Shown: positions 24,777 through 33,625 of the stretch, piece by piece | How positions within the stretch are numbered: the first letter of the stretch is position 1 | Layout: the number at the start of each line of letters is the position of its first letter | Assembly (NCBI RefSeq): GCF_001931685.1 | Contig: NZ_MOOY01000010.1 | Span: forward strand, 1 to 64,000 | Direction of reading: 5' to 3' | Origin: Pararhizobium arenae | GTDB lineage: Bacteria; Pseudomonadota; Alphaproteobacteria; Rhizobiales; Rhizobiaceae | Length of the DNA: 64,000 nt | The notes under the pieces: generated by a model | The model's input: only the letters and a program-made list of their open reading frames with translations | Databases searched by the model: none | What the model was told of the DNA's origin: nothing | Translations under genes and position numbers: made by a program

Positions 24777-27419
24777 TTAATCCATACCGATGCTTCCGAG
24801 CGGCTCTAAGTCATTCATGGCGTGTATAGTATCGGCAAGCACTGATTGAAGATCGTAAACAAGCGCAAGGTCGACTGGACGAAAGTTGGAAAGCAGATCC
24901 TCGACCCCCTGGCAAATCGTCGTCGCTCTTGCTGCCCCCGCGCTCGAACAGTTCGACTTCAGGGCGTGCACGAGTTTTTTTGCGTCCGGACCCATGCCGA
25001 TGATTTCGGCTTTTGCTACATCGAAGGACTGCATAACGTTGTCACGGAACATCCTGAAGACCTTGGAGCGAATATCTGTGCCCGTTGCCGTTCTGATAGT
25101 GTCAAACATCTCCAATGCTTCGGGGGACAGAAGCGGCGTCGTTTCGGACCTGTTGCCTGCGTCGTTGGCGACCGCAGATGCAACTTCCGGGCTTTCGCCT
25201 ATGCCGAGCTCCTGAAACAGAGCTGTAAGCTGGGTGATGTTGAACGGCTTTGAAAGATAGCCGTCCATGCCTGCGTCCCGCCACGGGCCGCTATCTTTAC
25301 CCATCACATAGCCAGTCAGGGCGACGATGCGGCTCGCGATTGCTTTCATGTTTTGTTCGACCATTCTAATGTGGCGGACCGTTTCAAAGCCGTCCATGCC
25401 TGGCATAGAGCAGTCCATAAAAACGATATCGTAGGCTTTATCACGGCAGAATCGGATGGCTGCCTCGCCACTATCGGCAAGGTCGCAGACGATACCGAAT
25501 GTGCCGAGGGCTTCGCTCAGAACCTCCCGATTGACGGCAATGTCATCAACCGCCAGCACTCGCAGATGGGAAAGATCGATCGGCACGGGCTTTGCGCTTT
25601 GATGAGCCTTGATATCAAGCTCGGTTATCATTCCGGCTTCTATGGCGCGGCAAAGCTGATCGAACATTTGTCTTGAAATCGGAGCAGGCAGATCTATTAC
25701 CGTATGCCCTCCCGGCAAGGGTCTTGTCGTTGCGGCAAAGGGTCTAACTAGCAGCACGGGTACAGAAGCGTCGCCACAGAAGCTCGCAACATCATCGGCC
25801 GCTCCGAGGATCAGCACATCATGCGGATCCTGCACATCGGTAGTCACCTTCAATCCTCGGGCTTCCAGAGCGCTGGCAAGTGCGTTCCGGCTAATTTTGT
25901 CATTATCGACAATTGCCGCCGTCAGGTTCTTTATCGCCGTGAACGGTGCTGCTTTTTCCACAACTTGGAGCGGCAAGGCGACGATGAATTTGGAGCCAAG
26001 ACCGACCGTGCTTTCCACGCGAATTTCACCACGCATCAGTTCGGCAAGCTGCTTTGAAATCGATAGCCCGAGCCCCGTTCCGCCAAATCTCCGGGTGATG
26101 CTGGAATCGGCTTGGGAGAAGCGGGTAAAAATGCGATCTATTTGCGATGCTTCGATGCCAATACCGGTATCCTCGACAACGACCGTGATCCCATCTCGCG
26201 GATCGGTTAAGACATTAACTGCAATCTTAACCCCGCCGCTTTCGGTGAATTTGAGGCCGTTATTGACGAGATTGCTCAGTATCTGGGTCAGCCGGACAGG
26301 ATCGCCCAAAACTCTAATCGGCACATCCGGCGCGACGAAAACCGCAATAGACAGACCTTTTTCCCGGGCTCGCTCAGCGAAAAGACAGGCAACATCCTCG
26401 ACGATCGCATCGAGCGAGAATTCGATGTTCTCCAGCTCGATCTTCCCGGACTCGATTTTCGAGAAGTCGAGGATGTGGTTGATGATGTGCAGAAGGTTTT
26501 TACCGGAGCGGGTGATGATATCCGCATAGCGCAAATGCCGAGGCGATAGAGGAGCTGCCGCAAGCATTTCGGCCATCACCAGCATACCGTTCATCGGAGT
26601 GCGTATTTCGTGGCTCATTGTCGCAAGGAACGTCGACTTCGCCTCGTTAGCGGCATCGGCCTCTTCCTTGGCGAGACGCAACTCCGCGGTCCGTGTCTCG
26701 ACTGTCTCTTCTAGGGTCTCGCTGTGTTTGCGCAAAAGTTGGTCCCTGTCATCGATATGACGGAACATCTCGTTGAAGGCATCGACAAGAACACCAACCT
26801 CGTCATTACGGGTCTTGCGCAGTCGCCGGGTTAGATCCGAGCGAAGGCCGATGTCACGAAACTCGTCCGAGAGAGCGGTAAGCGGTCGTACAACGCGAGC
26901 GATCTGCCTGCGTGCGATGAAGGAAGTCACAAACACCAGAGAAAGTCCGAGCGATACAGAGTAACCGAAAGCACGCAGATATCGGTTCAAAAGGCCAGTG
27001 ACTTCGGCATGAAGGACGAGCGACCCGATCTTTCTTCCGGCTTTGCGGATTTCCGCATCTACTTCGACGGATGTCGGTAGTGCAAACATCGATGTGCCAG
27101 AGCCAACGAGACTCGCACCTGCCCCGATCTCAGCCAGAACATCACCTCGTTCCGTCCTAGCCGCGATATAGACGACGTCCGTAAGCTCCCGGACGCCACG
27201 CAGGACTTCCATAACCTTGCGCGGGTCATGCGCAAGCGCCGCTTCACTGGAAGCTGCCGCGAATGCATATGCGGCGCTCTGGTAGCGAAGGGTCTCGTTC
27301 TTTACCGCCTGTCGATAGTCAAGGAAGAGAAAAAGGCCGACACTCGCAGTCACACCAAATGTGGCGGCCGTGACGACGACCGTAGAGACGCGCGTGGCAA
27401 TGGAATTGCTTTTCTTCAC
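24777..27419 (-). CDS. BarA-like hybrid histidine kinase with pseudo-receiver, receiver and HPt
   Basis: 880 residues. Two membrane helices (about 12-32 and 150-168) flank a periplasmic CHASE8-like domain. HAMP, HisKA (H270 in ATMSHEIRTPMNG) and HATPase (DTGIGI, GTGLGLSI) follow. A receiver-like domain (VDNDKISRNALASAL) lacks the phosphoacceptor strand and is probably a pseudo-receiver. The next receiver is complete (D669 in IVFMDCSMPGM, LTGY, SKPF). The C-terminal HPt has H818 in LVHALKSN. A full phosphorelay in one protein. It is divergent from a receiver-EAL gene, the obvious candidate target. Confidence 0.92.
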   Translation of the reverse strand: MKKSNSIATRVSTVVVTAATFGVTASVGLFLFLDYRQAVKNETLRYQSAAYAFAAASSEAALAHDPRKVMEVLRGVRELTDVVYIAARTERGDVLAEIGAGASLVGSGTSMFALPTSVEVDAEIRKAGRKIGSLVLHAEVTGLLNRYLRAFGYSVSLGLSLVFVTSFIARRQIARVVRPLTALSDEFRDIGLRSDLTRRLRKTRNDEVGVLVDAFNEMFRHIDDRDQLLRKHSETLEETVETRTAELRLAKEEADAANEAKSTFLATMSHEIRTPMNGMLVMAEMLAAAPLSPRHLRYADIITRSGKNLLHIINHILDFSKIESGKIELENIEFSLDAIVEDVACLFAERAREKGLSIAVFVAPDVPIRVLGDPVRLTQILSNLVNNGLKFTESGGVKIAVNVLTDPRDGITVVVEDTGIGIEASQIDRIFTRFSQADSSITRRFGGTGLGLSISKQLAELMRGEIRVESTVGLGSKFIVALPLQVVEKAAPFTAIKNLTAAIVDNDKISRNALASALEARGLKVTTDVQDPHDVLILGAADDVASFCGDASVPVLLVRPFAATTRPLPGGHTVIDLPAPISRQMFDQLCRAIEAGMITELDIKAHQSAKPVPIDLSHLRVLAVDDIAVNREVLSEALGTFGIVCDLADSGEAAIRFCRDKAYDIVFMDCSMPGMDGFETVRHIRMVEQNMKAIASRIVALTGYVMGKDSGPWRDAGMDGYLSKPFNITQLTALFQELGIGESPEVASAVANDAGNRSETTPLLSPEALEMFDTIRTATGTDIRSKVFRMFRDNVMQSFDVAKAEIIGMGPDAKKLVHALKSNCSSAGAARATTICQGVEDLLSNFRPVDLALVYDLQSVLADTIHAMNDLEPLGSIGMD

Positions 27420-27572
27420 CGGATCATCCCTCGTCTTTTCTGTAAGATGACAAAGAAGCGTTAATCCTTCTTAGAAGATTGGCGTTCCTTGAGTGACGGC
27501 ACTCTACCGCGCCAGCGTTCCGTAAGGACTTATTAGACTTTATCCGGTTGTCTGACATGGGTAGGAGATGCC

Positions 27573-28727
27573 ATGCCGAAGCCGCTCAATTGTCTCATCG
27601 TTGATGACGATCCGATGTACTCGGTCGTGGCGAGCAGCATATTGGCGTCGCTCACCACAGGCTTTATCGAGACTGCCGGCAGCGGAAGCCTGGGTCTAGA
27701 AAAATTGCGCGGTTCGCTCAATCCAGTCGATCTCGTATTCCTTGATCTCAACATGCCCGATGTCGACGGGCTAGCTTTCATGCGCGCTGCTGCCGAAGCA
27801 GGCTATTGGGGGCATGTCGTTATATCCAGCGGTGAATCAAATGCGGTTCTTCGCTCCGCAGAGGCAATGGGGAAGATGCTGGGCATTTCCCTGTTGGGTA
27901 CGCTCAAAAAACCTCTAACTGTCGAAAGTGTTGCCGACATTCTCGATCGGTCCAAGATTGCGAATGCGAAACCAGCGTTTGACGTTGGTGATGGAGCCAC
28001 CGACTTTGAGCTAACGCCCTACTATCAGCCTCAATATCAGTTGCAGGGACATCGTCTCGTCGGGTTTGAAGCACTCATTCGTTTAACGGCCAAGGATGGG
28101 CAGGTAAGTGGCCCGAACCAACTTTTCGCAAACATCAAACAACCGGGTGAACTCGCCTCAATATCACTGGCCATAGCGGAAAAGGTTCTGACGGAATCCC
28201 AGGATTGGCTTCGGCGGGGAGGCGGACCTGACATTTCGATAAATTTCGATGCCTCCGTGCTGGAAATGCCTGATGTCGTTCTAGCGCTTCAAGACCATGT
28301 GAAGAAGTTTAATGTCGTGCCTGATCGACTTTGTCTTGAGGTAACGGAGAAATCATTACCAAAGGATCCTTCCCGGCTGGTTGAATCACTGACAAGATTG
28401 CGGATGGCGGGTTTTCGGTTGTCGCTCGATGATTACGGCATGGGGGCATCCAGTTTTGAGCTGCTTCGGCTCTGTCCTTTCTCTGAGATCAAGGTTGATC
28501 GATCCATCATTGCGGCATGCACGACCGACCACGTCACTCGAAAGTTTCTGCATGCGGTGGCAGGGTTGGCGCGCGACCTTGAACTTGCTTCCGTAGCGGA
28601 GGGTGTAGAGACTCGGGAAGAACTCGCCGAAGTAGAGGCCGCTGGAATGCAACGTGTGCAGGGCTTCCTATTCTCACGACCAGTTCCACCCTATCAGGCT
28701 ATCGATTTGATAGGTGAGACGCTGTGA
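27573..28727 (+). CDS. Receiver-EAL response regulator (c-di-GMP phosphodiesterase-like)
   Basis: 384 residues. Receiver 1-125 with DDD at 11-13, phosphoacceptor D58 (LVFLDLNMPD) and K in LKKPL. The EAL domain (about 148-375) has VGFEALIR, LEVTEKSL, EIKVDRSI, VAEGVET and QGFLFSRP. The usual DDFGTG loop reads DDYGMG and the NVS segment reads NFDAS, so activity may be weak. The ATG at 27573 has GTAGGAG upstream. Its end overlaps the next gene, so output is coupled to a Tad-type surface protein. Resembles VieA/RocR-type regulators without the HTH. Confidence 0.9.
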   Translation: MPKPLNCLIVDDDPMYSVVASSILASLTTGFIETAGSGSLGLEKLRGSLNPVDLVFLDLNMPDVDGLAFMRAAAEAGYWGHVVISSGESNAVLRSAEAMGKMLGISLLGTLKKPLTVESVADILDRSKIANAKPAFDVGDGATDFELTPYYQPQYQLQGHRLVGFEALIRLTAKDGQVSGPNQLFANIKQPGELASISLAIAEKVLTESQDWLRRGGGPDISINFDASVLEMPDVVLALQDHVKKFNVVPDRLCLEVTEKSLPKDPSRLVESLTRLRMAGFRLSLDDYGMGASSFELLRLCPFSEIKVDRSIIAACTTDHVTRKFLHAVAGLARDLELASVAEGVETREELAEVEAAGMQRVQGFLFSRPVPPYQAIDLIGETL

Positions 28728-29992
28728 ACACCGGTCTGTTATGCCAGCTGTTGTCTAAACTTCCAAGCTTGGTACGCTCTCGTGATGGCAATTTTGCATT
28801 GATGGGCGCTTTGACATTGCCACTTCTACTGGCGCTAGGGGGAGGTGTAGTCAACGTCAATTCTTACTTTGCCGACAGATCAGCGTTACAGAGCGTGGCA
28901 GATGCTGCAGCGCTTGCTGCAGCGAAGGAAGCCTCGCTAAACGGCTGGTCCAAGACGTCCGCGCTTTCGGTCGCGCAAGGTTATTTGATGGCTCATCGGG
29001 ATGCGCGGGAGCCGCTGCCTTTGCTTGAAGTTGAGGTAGATCCGACGCTCAAGCAGGTTAAGGTCACGGTCGTACAGGATCATAAGTCTTATTTCGTTGC
29101 GGGATTCTTCGCCGACACCCCAAATATTGTTGTTTCCTCTACCGCCCGCACGAACAGTTCATCCAATATTTGCGTTATCGGCCTTGAGAAAACGGGCACG
29201 GCTACAATATCGCTTGAAACAAATGCGGTTATCTCTGCGGACCGCTGTGCAGTTTATTCGAATTCATCAAGTGTGTCGGGGTTGACGTCTACAGGAAACG
29301 CAAGCTTGTCCGCGCAATTGACGTGCACAACAGGTGGATACGTCGGCGCCTCAAAAAATTTCAAGAACGGACTGCCACTGACAGATTGCCCGGTCGTAAT
29401 CGACCCTCTGGCCGACCGGCCAATGCCGGAGGTGACCTCATGCACAAAACAGAATGCCGACTATCAACATTACAGGGGAACGCTTCAGCCGGGGACTTAT
29501 TGTGGCGGTCTAATTATTCGATCAAGCTCCCAGGTCAGTCTTCAGCCGGGAGTTTACATCATCAAAGATGGTCCGCTGGTGGTTGAAGCAAACTCTGCAG
29601 TCAATGCCAAGGGTGTCGGATTTTTCTTCACGGGTGAAGATGCAAGACTGCTATTTGCCAGTGGTTCAAGCGTCGACATAGAAGCGCCTGTCAAGGGGCC
29701 GCTTGCCGGCATAGCAATGTTTCAGGATCGGGAAAGTGCTGAACAGGATTTCGTAATTACCAGCAACGATGCAAGAAAACTCATCGGTACCATCTATCTT
29801 CCAAATGGAAACCTCATCATCGATGCCAATAATAAGGTGGCAGATGAATCAGCTTACACTGCAATTGTCGTGAAGCGTCTGCGCCTTTCCAAAGGACCCA
29901 ATCTGGTGCTGAACACCGACTACGAGCAAACGCTCGTCCCGGTTCCGGAAGGCGTTGGCCCCCAGGCATCAAATGTTCGGCTGCTTCGATAG
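28724..29992 (+). CDS. TadG-like Flp pilus-associated protein
   Basis: 422 residues. The N-terminus has a positively charged start and a single transmembrane helix (GNFALMGALTLPLLLALGGGVV) followed by SALQSVADAAALAAAKEA, the typical Tad-like start of TadE/TadG pseudopilin-related proteins. The extracytoplasmic part is beta-rich, with one pair of cysteines near 280 (CTKQN..YCGG). The GTG start overlaps the stop of the receiver-EAL gene (GTGA), implying translational coupling. No other tad/cpa gene is present, so this is an orphan TadG. Confidence 0.85.
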   Translation: MNTGLLCQLLSKLPSLVRSRDGNFALMGALTLPLLLALGGGVVNVNSYFADRSALQSVADAAALAAAKEASLNGWSKTSALSVAQGYLMAHRDAREPLPLLEVEVDPTLKQVKVTVVQDHKSYFVAGFFADTPNIVVSSTARTNSSSNICVIGLEKTGTATISLETNAVISADRCAVYSNSSSVSGLTSTGNASLSAQLTCTTGGYVGASKNFKNGLPLTDCPVVIDPLADRPMPEVTSCTKQNADYQHYRGTLQPGTYCGGLIIRSSSQVSLQPGVYIIKDGPLVVEANSAVNAKGVGFFFTGEDARLLFASGSSVDIEAPVKGPLAGIAMFQDRESAEQDFVITSNDARKLIGTIYLPNGNLIIDANNKVADESAYTAIVVKRLRLSKGPNLVLNTDYEQTLVPVPEGVGPQASNVRLLR

Positions 29993-30471
29993 ACCTAGAG
30001 TTTTTTCTGCGATGCCAACATAACGTGATGGAATCTTCACCTCTGATAAACACGATAGAACGTGTTCGCGTTTTGAAGGCGTAAACAGGTATACCGGCTG
30101 ACGGCTAGTCTCGCCTTGGAATTGGTAGAGATCCCTATCTCGCAGTTTCGGCAAAGTTTGCTTTGCGAGACTGTTTGAAGGCAACGAACTTGCTATCGTC
30201 GTTCCTCTGGAAGACGGCCGCACTAGGCAAACCTGCGGTGGTTCCGCAGCCTTGATTGCCGCAAGCGGCCTGATAGCTGGCATTTGAGCATCGATCATTA
30301 ACGCGGTAAGCCGGTCCGCCGTTTGCTTAATCATCTAGCTGAACGAGCCTGAAAAATTGGCGATCTGTACTCAAGGCAATCAATTCGCAACCACTAAGAG
30401 GTGCGGGGCATGCGACAGAGCCCACATCGCTACGGCGACCATATTTCGTTGTTTCGGCGAGCCGCCGGACA
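29993..30471. other. Mostly empty stretch; doubtful minus-strand frame
   Basis: A 121-codon minus-strand frame (29969-30334, MIKQTADRLTALMIDAQMPA) has plausible composition but no ribosome site and no known family, and it overlaps the TadG gene end by 24 bases. I see no other feature here. Confidence 0.3.
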
Positions 30472-31344
30472 CTAGGCTCGCCACGCCGCAGAGATGAGTT
30501 CCTTGACCGCGCGGTTGGGAAACTGGCGCTTGACGGTGAGTGCGACGAAACTTTCGCGAATTCCTGGCAAGGGCACGACTTCTACCAATGCATTCGCGAA
30601 TAGCTCGTCGCGGACCACAATCGGAGGTAACGGCGCGATCCCGATTCCCTCGCGGGCCATGAGGCGGAGCATCGCCATGTCATCGACCTCCGCAACGATC
30701 ACGGGTTTGACGGAAAGTCGCTGACACAAAGCGTCGAACTCGATGCGGATGTTATTGGCACGGGTAGGGAGGATAACAGGTTGCCCATTAAGTGCGTCCC
30801 CTATTGAGCTGCCGACATAACCCAGGTGGGGCGCCGCAAACAGGCTGATCGTTTGCTGGGCAAGCGGATGCACCACGATCCCTGACGCACCTTGCGGCAA
30901 CCCATTGCACAGCACTACATCAAGGTCGAGACTTCGCAGTTGAGCCTCAAGTTCTGGAAGACTACCGGATGTAAGAACGATTTCCAGATCGGGCCGGCCC
31001 AGGCAGGGCTTGAGGAACTCGATCTGGAAGTTGCGAGACAAAGTTGCAAGGGCTCCGACGCGGAGTATGTGGCGGCGCCCCTCTGCACGCAGTGTTGCAA
31101 CGAGATCTTCACCGACAGCAAAGATTGTGTTGGCATGTTCGAGTGCTATGCGGCCAGCCTCCGTTAAAACCAAGAGCCTCCCAGTGCGCTCAAATAACGG
31201 ATGACCCAGCCGCTCCTCAAGAACCCGTATTTGCGTCGAAAGAGCTGATTGCGAGATGGCTAGCCTCGCCGCGGCACGCGTGAGGTTTCCCTCTCGTGCC
31301 ACCTCCCAGAAATAGCGCAGGTGACTGAAGTTAAGTATGCTCAT
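30472..31344 (-). CDS. LysR family transcriptional regulator
   Basis: 290 residues. The N-terminal winged HTH is LRYFWEVAREGNLTRAAARLAISQSALSTQIRVLEERLG; the rest is a periplasmic-binding-protein-like effector domain. The start NFSHLRYFWEV is closest to the NhaR/CbbR-like branch. It is divergent from a broken sbtA-type bicarbonate permease gene with about 96 bases between, so it probably controlled that gene. Ligand unknown. Confidence 0.9.
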   Translation of the reverse strand: MSILNFSHLRYFWEVAREGNLTRAAARLAISQSALSTQIRVLEERLGHPLFERTGRLLVLTEAGRIALEHANTIFAVGEDLVATLRAEGRRHILRVGALATLSRNFQIEFLKPCLGRPDLEIVLTSGSLPELEAQLRSLDLDVVLCNGLPQGASGIVVHPLAQQTISLFAAPHLGYVGSSIGDALNGQPVILPTRANNIRIEFDALCQRLSVKPVIVAEVDDMAMLRLMAREGIGIAPLPPIVVRDELFANALVEVVPLPGIRESFVALTVKRQFPNRAVKELISAAWRA

Positions 31345-31440
31345 AGTTCGTTTTTATAGAACGTTTCGTTTTAAACAATGAATTTATCAGAATGATCATA
31401 GTCGCATATATCGCGCATAACTGTGGCTAGTGGTGAAACG

Positions 31441-32389
31441 ATGGACACTCTTTTTTCTCCTATGATTCTATTTTTCGCGCTCGGTGGGTTCGCAGCGCTC
31501 CTACGCAGCGATCTCGTAGTACCAGAGACAAATCAGCAGAGCGGTCGCACTCTATCTGATGGCAGCCATCGGGTTGAAGGGTGGTGTTCAATTGTCGGAG
31601 TCAGGTTATAGCCATGAGCTATTCATTGCAGGGGTCTTGGGAGTTGTTCTGAGCCTACTGCTGCCGCTTCCAGCATTTTGGTTTGTCAGCCGGATTGGTA
31701 AGCTGGATCGCACGAACGCTGGCGCTATCGCCGCACATTACGGCTCGGTGTCAGTCGTGACATTTGTTACAGGTGTTGAAGTGTTCGAAGCGGTTGGCCT
31801 GGCCGCAGACGGCTTCATGGTGGCTGTGATGGCGCTCATGGAAGCTCCAGCAATTCTGGTGGGAATTTGGTTGGCCCGAGCCGGAACACCATCGCGGCAA
31901 GGTAACGGCGCTCGTGACGTCGTCGAAGCTTTTAGCAATGGATCGATTATTCTTCTCGTCGGAAGCTTTTCGATTGGTTTGGCTGCGGGCCGCGAAGGCT
32001 TTTCTCCCGTGGCGCCGCTTTTCGAAGGTGGCTTCAAGGGAATGTTGTGCCTTTTCTTGCTCGATATGGGGCTCGTGGCCGGCCGTCAGCTGCTTGGGAC
32101 ACGTTGTCTCACACCCAAGCTGGTGGTTTCTGCCGTTGTCTTGGCCGTTTTTAATGGTGTCGCTGGCGTCGTCTTTGGAACGTTTGCCGGGCTTGAAGCA
32201 GGATCCGCTGCAGCTCTAGGGATTCTCGCTGGAAGCGCAAGCTACATTGCCGCTCCGGCCGCGGTTCGGCTCGCGATCCCAACCGCGAACGTGGGGTTGC
32301 CGCTAGCGATGTCTTTGGGTGTAACGTTCCCCTTCAACATCATGTTCGGGATTCCGGCTATCATCGCTGTGGCGCGGTGGTTAGGCTAG
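31441..32389 (+). pseudogene. SbtA-type sodium-dependent bicarbonate permease, single frameshift
   Basis: The first frame from the ATG at 31441 gives MDTLFSPMILFFALGGFAA, RSDLVVPE, which is the SbtA N-terminus. After codon 30 (31528-31530) one extra base shifts the frame. Reading from 31532 gives ISRAVALYLMAAIGLKGGVQ, the expected continuation, and then the entire remaining permease to 32389 with about ten helices. One deleted base near 31528-31531 would restore a protein of about 315 residues. The family carries Na+-coupled HCO3- uptake in cyanobacteria. It is either a recent pseudogene or a base-call error. Confidence 0.85.
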
Positions 32390-32482
32390 ACCGCGTACTC
32401 GAAAGCCGTGCAACCAAACCGCTGTTGGAACTCCACATCACTTTCGCAGTTGGAATAACAAGTAAACTTAACGGGTTTCCAA

Positions 32483-33370
32483 TTGCCGGACGCATTCATC
32501 TACACAATCGGCGACGTTTCCAACCTGACAGGGGTTCCAAAGCAAACCCTGGATGCATGGGAACGGCGCTACGGCCTATTGCAGCCTTCAATAGGTCTAA
32601 ATAATCGGCGGCTTTACAGTATGCGGCAAGTTGCTCGCGTTCATTTGCTGAGGGATTGCGTAGAAGGCGGGCAGCGGATTAGTACGCTGGTTCATCTGTC
32701 CGACGCCCAGTTGCGCCACTTGGCCCGCCGCGACACAGCGAGTGAGGTTCAAATTCAAAAACTCATTAGTCTCGTCGCGGAGATGAAGGTGGATGAGCTT
32801 GAGGCATCACTCGGGCTGCATCTCCTGACGATGGGCACGATACTTTTCGTGGAAGAGCTTGTTGTGCCAGTCATGGAGGAAGTGGGAAAACGATGGGAAA
32901 ACGGTTCGATACCCGTCGCTGCTGAACACCTTTTAACTGCCTCGGTCAGAAACCTCCTTGTTTCAACGTTGCGTTTGGCCGGCCGTAGAGGTTCGAAAAA
33001 GCGGGTAATGTTCGCCACTCTTGACGGTGAACATCACGAAATCGGCCTACTGTCGTCTGCACTGATTATGGTCAATCATGGAGTAGACCCACTCTACCTT
33101 GGGACGGGTGTGCCTGCAAAGGAGGTTGCGTGCGCGGCCTCAAAGACCGGTGCTGTCACCGTGGTGATTGGCTCGACCATGGCAGATGCCGATCTATTTG
33201 CCGAAATCTTACTGGATGTACGTCGGCAACTCCCTCAGCAAATCTCGATCATCGCCGGTGGCAAGCCGGCAACGCATATTCGATGGCAAACGATTGAAGG
33301 CGTAGCTGCATTCGACTCGATGTCAGGCTTGAATGATTACATGAAGCGAGGGGGATTTGACGCGTCTTGA
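32483..33370 (+). CDS. MerR-family regulator with cobalamin-binding photoreceptor domain (CarH/LitR type)
   Basis: 295 residues. The MerR HTH is at the N-terminus (YTIGDVSNLTGVPKQTLDAWERRYG..). The helical B12-cap domain carries W138 and E148-H149, exactly the W-x9-EH signature of CarH photoreceptors. The Rossmann-like B12 domain has E183-x-H185-x-x-G188 (GEHHEIG), where the His is the lower cobalt ligand. In CarH, adenosylcobalamin-bound tetramers repress in the dark and fall apart in light. The TTG start at 32483 has no strong ribosome site. The target genes are not evident; the sbtA remnant is just upstream. Confidence 0.88.
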   Translation: MPDAFIYTIGDVSNLTGVPKQTLDAWERRYGLLQPSIGLNNRRLYSMRQVARVHLLRDCVEGGQRISTLVHLSDAQLRHLARRDTASEVQIQKLISLVAEMKVDELEASLGLHLLTMGTILFVEELVVPVMEEVGKRWENGSIPVAAEHLLTASVRNLLVSTLRLAGRRGSKKRVMFATLDGEHHEIGLLSSALIMVNHGVDPLYLGTGVPAKEVACAASKTGAVTVVIGSTMADADLFAEILLDVRRQLPQQISIIAGGKPATHIRWQTIEGVAAFDSMSGLNDYMKRGGFDAS

Positions 33371-33625
33371 GAAAAAAGCGCGTAAAAGAAACCAATCGCG
33401 ATTTCTAATCCTCTTCCGTCTGCATTCGTCGCGCTTGCAGACGAGAAAACATAATGATCGGCTGCGTATCGCCGCCAAACGCGGACTTTGCAGAGCAGCC
33501 ATTGCTGTCGTGATTTTTTCCTCCGCCATCACTAAATGCTCCGCTTATCACTTCGTAAACCTTACACCCTCTGATTAGAGGCACGGCTCCTTGTAAAGAA
33601 GCCATTGATCTCACTGGGGTTGGTC

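Noticed and set aside
29969-30334. 121-codon minus-strand frame after TadG
   Set aside because: Plausible composition, but no ribosome site, no family and an overlap with the TadG end; not called as a gene.
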